Assembly (NCBI GenBank): GCA_946480925.1
Contig: CAMLLU010000088.1
Coordinates: forward strand, 1 to 19,941
Source of the DNA: an uncultured Rivibacter sp.
Lineage (GTDB): Bacteria > Pseudomonadota > Gammaproteobacteria > Burkholderiales > Burkholderiaceae
Length of the DNA: 19,941 nucleotides
Direction: 5' to 3'
In this document: positions 15,055-19,941 of the stretch, one piece after another
Layout of the letters: every line of letters starts with the position of its first letter
How positions within the stretch are numbered: the first letter of the stretch is position 1
Position numbers and translations under genes: made by a program
Notes under the pieces: model-generated
Seen by the model: the letters and a program-made list of their open reading frames with translations, nothing else
What the model was told of the DNA's origin: nothing
The model's database searches: none

Positions 15055-15752
15055 GGTTCAGGGGTGAGTGCAGTGCCGCGTCGCTCGAACTCGAGCCGCG
15101 GCACCAGGGCTGATGGGCGTGGCGCCGGCGCGCCCCAGGGCAGGCGGGCATCTCGCACGACGAACATGCATGGGTCCCACGCGTGCGTGAGCAGAAGGTT
15201 GCGCACGCGCTGCTGCCACAGCTCGGCCAGCAGGGCCAGCTCCTGGTCGCTGGCACGCCCGCCGGCGCACTTGGCCATCAGCGGGGGCAGCCGGGCGTCT
15301 TCGTGCAGCGAGCTGAAGTCCGAGGCCACATCGACGGCGCTGCGCCGGTCGAGCCGCGTGAAGCGCATGGTCAACGGTAGCTCGGGCGCGAAGCGTTGCA
15401 GGCCATTGCGGGCGTAGCGGCCCGCCAGGCCCTTGAAGCCGCCTTCGCCGGCCGCACCGGTGAGCATCTGCACCACCATGGCCGCCACACCGATGACGCC
15501 GCCGCGCGGGTCTTCACGAAACTCCACGCGCACGCCACCGCGTTGAGGCAGCTCGTTGGGGTAAAGCGCGGTGAGGGCGCGCACGGTGAGCCAGTAGGCG
15601 CTGGCCACCGTGGGGCACGAATGCCCGGCCGCACGCACGACATCGCCATAGCCGTATTCGAGGATGCCGTCTTCAGCGCTGCCCAGCATTTCGGCCAGCG
15701 GGTCGTAGATGCGCAGCCTCGGTACCTCGTCAAAGAAGGCGGGCAGTTTCAT
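14967..15752 (-). CDS. FmdE-like protein of an anaerobic gene cluster
   Basis: The 261-residue protein starts at ATG 15752 with a strong GGGAGGGA ribosome-binding site just upstream. The N-terminal half contains YGYGDVVRAAGHSCPTVASA (His44, Cys46), a His-x-Cys-Pro element like that of FmdE-family proteins, and later GVIGVAAMVVQMLTGAA and GGFKGLAGRYARNGLQRF. FmdE domains bind metal and are named after a molybdenum formylmethanofuran dehydrogenase locus, but their role outside methanogens is unknown. The last about 29 codons lie inside the DGC gene and look like out-of-frame read-through; in another frame a TGA sits just before the DGC start, so an indel may have lengthened this tail. Middle gene of the leftward operon. 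Family call moderate, function unknown. Confidence 0.75.
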   Translation of the reverse strand: MKLPAFFDEVPRLRIYDPLAEMLGSAEDGILEYGYGDVVRAAGHSCPTVASAYWLTVRALTALYPNELPQRGGVRVEFREDPRGGVIGVAAMVVQMLTGAAGEGGFKGLAGRYARNGLQRFAPELPLTMRFTRLDRRSAVDVASDFSSLHEDARLPPLMAKCAGGRASDQELALLAELWQQRVRNLLLTHAWDPCMFVVRDARLPWGAPAPRPSALVPRLEFERRGTALTPEPCLTTATTCPSSIPAQAVPAQRSWPTTWP

Positions 15753-15789
15753 TGTTCTTTCCCTCCCAGGTGGTGCTGGCTCGGCGGGC

Positions 15790-16044
15790 TCAGGCCAGCT
15801 TCTTGAAGTCGATGACGATGCCGCCCGGCTCGCGCTGCCGGTACTCGATGCCGACCGCTTCGCCGTAGTGCGCCTGCAGCTGCTGCAGCAAGGGCAAGGG
15901 GTCGTGGTCGTTGACGAAGCGCATGGTTTCGCCGGGCTGCAGCGCGTCGAGCGCGCCGAAGATCGCCGCATGGCGAAAGCGCTTGGCTATGCCGCGTGCG
16001 TCGAAGGAGTAGACGGCGTCGGGCGAGAGGTGCAGATGGGTCAT
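15790..16044 (-). CDS. DUF2249 domain protein
   Basis: The 84-residue protein fits DUF2249: SFDARGIAKRFRHAAIFGAL, then LQPGETMRFVNDHDPLPLLQ and GGIVIDFKKLA. The NDHDP..L motif is the family hallmark. DUF2249 proteins accompany denitrification and other anaerobic genes, and their biochemical role is not established. I chose ATG 16044 because the predicted transcript start (about 16066) from the FNR box at 16101-16114 leaves a 21-base leader and the domain begins 13 residues later; ATGs at 16074 and 16083 are in frame but would lie upstream of that start. The FmdE-like gene follows 37 bases downstream, so this opens the leftward operon. Confidence 0.8.
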   Translation of the reverse strand: MTHLHLSPDAVYSFDARGIAKRFRHAAIFGALDALQPGETMRFVNDHDPLPLLQQLQAHYGEAVGIEYRQREPGGIVIDFKKLA

Positions 16045-16100
16045 GAGCGTGAGGCGGGTTGTGAACGTGTGCATTGAATGCATGTTTCGGCCGGTGCCCC

Positions 16101-16114
16101 TTGATTTGGCGCAA
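16101..16114. promoter_or_regulatory. FNR/DNR-type box shared by divergent genes
   Basis: TTGAT-TTGG-CGCAA matches the consensus left half and shares its CGCAA right half with the ubiU box. On the minus strand a -10-like TTCAAT (16078-16073) sits exactly at class II spacing toward the DUF2249 gene. On the plus strand CAAACT (16137-16142, weaker) sits at the same spacing toward the gene at 16174. Confidence 0.65.
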
Positions 16115-16173
16115 GCGTGCGTGCCGCAGCGCTGCTCAAACTCGGCAGCACGCATCGAAGGAACTCGACCATC

Positions 16174-16578
16174 GTGAACAACGGCCACTTCTCACAACTC
16201 GTCGCCATGGCGGCTGCACAACCCGAGCCGCAACGGCTGCTCTTCCTGTTTGCCGGTGCCGAGCTGCCGCAAGACGCCAGTGCCGCGCAGCGTGCGCGCT
16301 TCGAAGCGGGCGAGGGCGGGGCACTTGCGCCACTGATGTGCGTGGACAAGGCGCCCGCGGAGCTGGGCAGCTTCGAGTCGCTGGTGGCTGAATCGCGCGA
16401 AGCCGGGCCACCGTGGCAGGTGGTGTTCGTGGCGGCGCTGGGCGGGCAGGGCGGCCAGCCGCCTTCGGCGCAGCGCGTGGAGCTCGCGCTCAACAAGATG
16501 GTCGATGCCGTGCACGGCGGCCACGTGCACGGCTTTGCGGCCTACGACCGGCGCGGGCGCATGCTGAGCTTCGGTTGA
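16174..16578 (+). CDS. small conserved protein associated with class II ribonucleotide reductase
   Basis: The 134-residue soluble protein starts at GTG 16174, with GAAGGA (16157-16162) about 11 bases upstream. Upstream in-frame codons from 16117 are unlikely to be used because the regulatory box and its transcript start overlap them. Recognisable blocks are LLFLFAGAELPQDASAAQ, LAPLMCVDKAPAEL and WQVVFVAAL. Close relatives in Burkholderiales are, as I recall, labelled 'ribonucleotide reductase subunit alpha', but the protein is far too short and lacks the catalytic motifs (no NPCGEQ), so that label looks transferred from the neighbouring nrdJ. Function unknown; position and a shared regulator type suggest a link to anaerobic nucleotide reduction. 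Confidence 0.8.
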   Translation: MNNGHFSQLVAMAAAQPEPQRLLFLFAGAELPQDASAAQRARFEAGEGGALAPLMCVDKAPAELGSFESLVAESREAGPPWQVVFVAALGGQGGQPPSAQRVELALNKMVDAVHGGHVHGFAAYDRRGRMLSFG

Positions 16579-16605
16579 AGGGGGCGGTGCGAGCGGCGCG
16601 CAAGT

Positions 16606-16649
16606 AGTGCACAAGAAGTGCACAAGAAGTGCGCAAGCAGTGCGCACCG
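16606..16649 (+). repeat. four tandem 11-base repeats upstream of nrdJ
   Basis: Units AGTGCACAAGA (twice), AGTGCGCAAGC and AGTGCGCACCG follow one another without gaps. The 11-base period is about one helical turn, so the same DNA face is presented four times. They lie between the small upstream gene and the FNR-like box, 86 to 129 bases before the nrdJ ATG. Confidence 0.85.
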
Positions 16650-16651
16650 CA

Positions 16652-16673
16652 TGCATCACCTCACCGTGATGCA
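16652..16673. promoter_or_regulatory. inverted repeat overlapping the nrdJ FNR-like box
   Basis: TGCATCAC and GTGATGCA are perfect 8-base complements separated by CTCACC. The right arm shares bases 16666-16673 with the FNR-like box, so a second regulator binding here, or a hairpin, could compete with activation of nrdJ. Confidence 0.6.
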
Positions 16674-16679
16674 GGTCAA
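16666..16679 (+). promoter_or_regulatory. FNR/DNR-type box upstream of nrdJ
   Basis: GTGAT-GCAG-GTCAA matches TTGAY-N4-RTCAA at all but the first base. The centre is 62.5 bases before the nrdJ ATG. Class II spacing places the -10 on TAACGT (16702-16707) and the transcript start near 16714, leaving a 20-base leader that contains the GGAGG ribosome-binding site (16726-16730). Confidence 0.6.
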
Positions 16680-16734
16680 CTCGTTGGAGGCAGAGTGTCA
16701 CTAACGTCCGCGGTCACTCAAAACCGGAGGATCC

Positions 16735-19698
16735 ATGACCACTGCCGCCAACGCTCACGCTGCCACCGCCACCTCGCTGCCCGCCCAGCCCATTACCGAA
16801 GAGGTGCTGCTGGAGAAATACGCCAAGGGCGAAGAGCGCAGCGTGGCCGACGTGCGGCAGCGTGTGGCGCGTGCACTGGCGCAGGCCGAGGCTCCCGAGC
16901 AGCGCGCGCATTGGGAGGCTGAATTCGCCCGCGCACTGGAGGCCGGCTTCGTGCCGGCCGGGCGCATCAACTCCGCCGCGGGCACCGAGCTCGAAGCCAC
17001 GCTCATCAACTGCTTCGTGCAACCCGTGGGCGATTCCATCGCCCACGTGGACGACGACCACCCCGGCATCTACACCGCGCTCACCGAGGCCGCCGAGACC
17101 ATGCGCCGCGGCGGCGGCGTGGGCTACGACTTCTCGCGCATTCGCCCGCGCGGTGCGGCGGTGGGCAGCACGCAGAGCAATGCTTCGGGGCCGGTGTCGT
17201 ACATGCGCGTGTTCGACCGCTCGTGCGAGACGGTGGAATCTGCCGGTGCCCGCCGCGGCGCGCAGATGGGCGTGCTGCGTTGCGACCACCCCGACGTGGA
17301 AGAGTTCATCCACGCCAAGGACACGGGCGACCTGCGCAACTTCAACATCTCTGTGGGCGTAACCGACGCCTTCATGCAGGCCGTGCGCGACGGTGGCGAG
17401 GTGGAGCTGGTGCACCGCGCCGAGCCCGGCGTGAAGCAGAAGGCCGAAGGCGCGCACCAGCGCGCCGATGGGCTGTGGGTGTATCGCAGGCTGCCGGCCC
17501 GCGAGCTGTGGGACCAGATCATGCGGTCGACCTACGACCACGCCGAGCCGGGCGTGCTGTTCCTCGACCGCATCAACCACGACAACAACCTCTCGTACTG
17601 CGAAACCATTGCCGCCACCAACCCCTGCGGTGAACAGCCGCTGCCGCCTTACGGCTGCTGCTGCCTGGGCTCGGTGGACCTCACGCGCTTCGTGCGCAAG
17701 CCCTTCGAACCCGATGCGGCTTTCGACGAAGCAGGCTTCGCCGCACTGGTGCGCACCGGCGTGCGCATGCTCGACAACGTGCTCGACATCACCTACTGGC
17801 CGCTGGAGGCTCAGCAGCGCGAGGCCCGCAACAAGCGGCGTATCGGCCTGGGCTTCACCGGCCTGGGCGATGCGCTGGTGATGCTGAACCTGCGCTACGA
17901 CCGGCCCGAGGCGCGTGGGATGGCGCAACGCATTTCGGAGCTGATGCGCGATGCAGCCTACGGCGCTTCTGTAGACCTGGCCATCGAGCGCGGGCCCTTC
18001 CCGTTGTTCAACGCAGACCTCTACCTGAGTGCGCCCAGGGCTCGGCAAGCCGAGGCCGCGGCCCAGGGCGGGCGGGGCAGCTTCGCCTCGCGCCTGCCCG
18101 CCGGGCTGAGGCAGCGCATCCGCAACCACGGCATCCGCAACTCGCACCTGCTTTCCATCGCGCCCACGGGCACCATCAGCCTTGCGTTTGCAGACAACGC
18201 GAGCAACGGCATCGAGCCTGCGTTTTCGTGGAGCTACAAGCGCAAGAAGCGCATGCCCGACGGCACCTTCAAGGAATACGCGGTGGAAGACCACGCATGG
18301 CGCCTGTACCGCCACCTGAAGGGCCACGACGCACCATTGACCGAAGCCTTCGTCACCGCGCTGGAGATGAGCGCGCAAGCCCACCAGGAAATGGTGGCCG
18401 CCGTGGCGCCCAACGTGGACACCGCCATTTCGAAGACCGTGAACGTGCCCGAGGACTACCCCTACGAGCGCTTTCAAGACCTCTACATGCGCGCGTGGGA
18501 GTCCGGCCTCAAGGGCCTGGCCACCTACAGGCCCAACTCGGTGCTGGGCTCGGTGCTGAGCGTGGAGCCGGCGGCGGCCACGCAAACGCCGCAGCCCGCC
18601 GCGGCTGCTGGCGCTGCCGCAATGCCGCACCCCAACCAGCGCCTCGCACTCGAACGGCTGCCGCAACCGGTGCTCGCCTCGCTGCGCTGGCCTGGCCGCC
18701 CCGAGCTGCCCGCGGGCAATATGGCGTGGAGCTACATGGTGCGCCACCCGCATGCGAAGTTCTCGCTCTTCGTGGGCGAGCTGCCGGCCGAAGAGGCGGG
18801 CCCGCACGGGCGGCCCGTGCCCTTCGAGGTGTGGGTCAATGGTGCAGAACAGCCGCGCGGCCTGGGCGCGCTGGCCAAGACCTTGTCGATGGACCTGCGC
18901 GCCAAAGATGCGGCGTGGGTGCGCCTGAAGCTCGATGCACTGGCCACCGTGCAGGAAGAGCGCGCCTTCGAAATGCCCTTTCCACCGCACGGCGAGCGCA
19001 GGCTCTTCCCCGGCGTGGTGGCTGCTACCGCCGCCGTGGTGCGCTGGCGCTGCGAGCAGCTCGGCCTGTGGGAGAAGAGTGAAGGCGCGCCCACGCCGGT
19101 GATCGACGCCATGTTCAGCCAGGCCGAGCCGCACACCGGTCCTTCGGGCACGCTGGCCTGGGCGGTGGACATAGAGAACCACAGCACCGGCGAAGACTTC
19201 ACTCTCACGCTGAAAGAGGTGCTGCTGCCCGGCCCCGACGGCACCGCCCGCACACGGCCCTGCGCCATCGGCTTTTCAGGCAACTACCCGCGCGCGCTCG
19301 ACGGCCTGGCCCGCGTGCTCTCGCTCGACATGCGCGTGATCGACCCCGCGTGGATCGGCATGAAGCTGCGCAAGCTGCTCAACTACGCCGAACCCCTGGG
19401 CCATTTCATGGCCTTCGTGCCGGGGCTGGCTGCACACGAGCGGCGCCAGCAGACCTGGCCTTCCACCGTGGCCTACATGGCACGGCTCATCATCCACCGC
19501 TACGCCATGCTGGGCGTGCTCGACGAAGAGGGCTACCCGCTGCAGGAGATGGGCATCCTCGCGGTGCCAGAAGGCGCGGCTCCGGCGGTGGTGCCCATTG
19601 CGGGCGCAAGGTGCCCGGAGTGCGGCAATGCGACCTTGATCCACAAGGACGGGTGCAACTTCTGCACGGCTTGTGGGCACTTGGGGGCTTGTGGGTGA
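16735..19698 (+). CDS. nrdJ: adenosylcobalamin-dependent (class II) ribonucleotide reductase
   Basis: The 987-residue enzyme reduces ribonucleotides to deoxyribonucleotides using a radical made from coenzyme B12, independent of oxygen. The catalytic core carries LINCFV (Cys93, one of the redox pair), NPCGEQ with Asn296, Cys298 (thiyl radical site) and Glu300, and [20 protein letters not shown] in the C-terminal half of the barrel. After an Ala/Pro-rich linker (about 605-630) come two similar modules: [20 protein letters not shown]...[12 protein letters not shown] and [20 protein letters not shown]...[13 protein letters not shown], which look like tandem TSCPD-type domains. The C terminus has a Cys-rich zinc-ribbon-like tail (CPECG ... 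[14 protein letters not shown]) that probably delivers electrons to the active site. Start ATG 16735 has GGAGG four bases upstream. The FNR-like box upstream fits use under low oxygen. Confidence 0.96.
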   Translation: MTTAANAHAATATSLPAQPITEEVLLEKYAKGEERSVADVRQRVARALAQAEAPEQRAHWEAEFARALEAGFVPAGRINSAAGTELEATLINCFVQPVGDSIAHVDDDHPGIYTALTEAAETMRRGGGVGYDFSRIRPRGAAVGSTQSNASGPVSYMRVFDRSCETVESAGARRGAQMGVLRCDHPDVEEFIHAKDTGDLRNFNISVGVTDAFMQAVRDGGEVELVHRAEPGVKQKAEGAHQRADGLWVYRRLPARELWDQIMRSTYDHAEPGVLFLDRINHDNNLSYCETIAATNPCGEQPLPPYGCCCLGSVDLTRFVRKPFEPDAAFDEAGFAALVRTGVRMLDNVLDITYWPLEAQQREARNKRRIGLGFTGLGDALVMLNLRYDRPEARGMAQRISELMRDAAYGASVDLAIERGPFPLFNADLYLSAPRARQAEAAAQGGRGSFASRLPAGLRQRIRNHGIRNSHLLSIAPTGTISLAFADNASNGIEPAFSWSYKRKKRMPDGTFKEYAVEDHAWRLYRHLKGHDAPLTEAFVTALEMSAQAHQEMVAAVAPNVDTAISKTVNVPEDYPYERFQDLYMRAWESGLKGLATYRPNSVLGSVLSVEPAAATQTPQPAAAAGAAAMPHPNQRLALERLPQPVLASLRWPGRPELPAGNMAWSYMVRHPHAKFSLFVGELPAEEAGPHGRPVPFEVWVNGAEQPRGLGALAKTLSMDLRAKDAAWVRLKLDALATVQEERAFEMPFPPHGERRLFPGVVAATAAVVRWRCEQLGLWEKSEGAPTPVIDAMFSQAEPHTGPSGTLAWAVDIENHSTGEDFTLTLKEVLLPGPDGTARTRPCAIGFSGNYPRALDGLARVLSLDMRVIDPAWIGMKLRKLLNYAEPLGHFMAFVPGLAAHERRQQTWPSTVAYMARLIIHRYAMLGVLDEEGYPLQEMGILAVPEGAAPAVVPIAGARCPECGNATLIHKDGCNFCTACGHLGACG

Positions 19699-19709
19699 GG
19701 GGGCCCCCA
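19682..19709 (+). terminator. possible terminator across the nrdJ stop codon
   Basis: TGGGGGC (19682-19688) pairs with GCCCCCA (19703-19709), and an alternative palindrome GGGGGCCCCC lies at 19699-19708. No T tract follows, so an intrinsic terminator is only possible. It separates nrdJ from a convergent gene. Confidence 0.4.
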
Positions 19710-19745
19710 CGAAGAAAGAAGCAGTAGTGGCCGTCTTCCGCCAGT

Positions 19746-19941
19746 TCAAAGCTGGCCGGCGTTCGCGGCAGTCTGCACCAGACGACCGATCGCCGAGACC
19801 ACCAGGGCCTCGTACTCCATGATGAAGTCCCCATGGCTTGCGCCGTCGATGACCAGCCTCTGGCTTTGGGGCAAGGCCTGCAGCAGTCGGCCTGCATCCA
19901 GCAGGCGCAACTGCCGGCTCAAGCGCAGCAGTGCCTGTGCG
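19746..19941 (-). CDS. alpha/beta hydrolase, C-terminal fragment (5' end outside window)
   Basis: The leftward frame enters from the right edge and ends at TGA 19746-19748. The 64 visible residues include QSQRLVIDGASHGDFIMEY, matching the end of an alpha/beta-hydrolase domain in which the His of ASHGDF is the catalytic histidine, followed by a helix (EALVVSAIGRLVQTAANAG) that closes the fold. The nucleophile and acid residues lie outside the window, so substrate cannot be inferred. Convergent with nrdJ; no evidence of shared function. Confidence 0.75.
   Translation of the reverse strand, partial: AQALLRLSRQLRLLDAGRLLQALPQSQRLVIDGASHGDFIMEYEALVVSAIGRLVQTAANAGQL

Noticed and set aside
16606..16649. 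DnaA-box cluster in the 11-base repeats
   Set aside because: The best unit differs from the DnaA consensus at two positions, including the last conserved base, and two of four units are worse.
16580..16734. Cobalamin riboswitch before the B12-dependent nrdJ
   Set aside because: No B12-box sequence or room for the large conserved fold; the leader predicted from the FNR-like box is only about 20 bases.
16714..19182. 822-codon open frame on the minus strand across nrdJ
   Set aside because: Composition (His/Arg/Gly-rich, no domains) is that of an antisense shadow in GC-rich DNA; the + strand has all class II reductase motifs.

Overview
The window is GC-rich DNA that most resembles a denitrifying betaproteobacterium of the Burkholderiales (Rubrivivax/Rhizobacter/Methylibium-like). 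That placement is an inference from codon use, gene content and gene order; no rRNA or tRNA is present to confirm it.

Bases 1 to 7683 are a type VI secretion (T6SS) effector island, all on the + strand and tightly coupled. It begins inside a vgrG spike gene, followed by a LysM/lysozyme-like effector and a lipoprotein that is its probable immunity protein. A second copy of only the 3' part of vgrG comes next, then a second module: DUF4123 adaptor, small membrane protein, DUF3304-type lipoprotein and a DUF2235 (Tle1-like) phospholipase. The two vgrG tails are about 0.84 kb direct repeats. They suggest that a vgrG-tail/effector/immunity cassette was recombined into an older vgrG-adaptor-Tle1 locus.

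Bases 7684 to 11733 hold an anaerobic/nitrosative block on the + strand: nnrS, then ubiU-ubiV-ubiT for oxygen-independent ubiquinone synthesis. The four 4Fe-4S cysteines of UbiU and of UbiV are present with the E. coli spacing.

Bases 11734 to 14692 are a looser region with two unrecognised genes, a long-spaced membrane protein and a helical protein, which look inserted.

Bases 14693 to 16044 are a leftward three-gene operon: DUF2249 protein, FmdE-like protein and a DGC zinc-binding protein that appears broken by an internal out-of-frame loss. Rightward from the same intergenic region come a small protein co-located with ribonucleotide reductase and then nrdJ, a B12-dependent class II ribonucleotide reductase. 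The window ends in the 3' end of a leftward alpha/beta hydrolase.

Four FNR/DNR-type boxes precede nnrS, ubiU, the divergent DUF2249/small-protein pair and nrdJ. Each has a -10-like hexamer at class II activation spacing. The whole right half therefore reads as one oxygen/NO-responsive regulon: NO response, anaerobic quinone synthesis and oxygen-independent deoxynucleotide synthesis.
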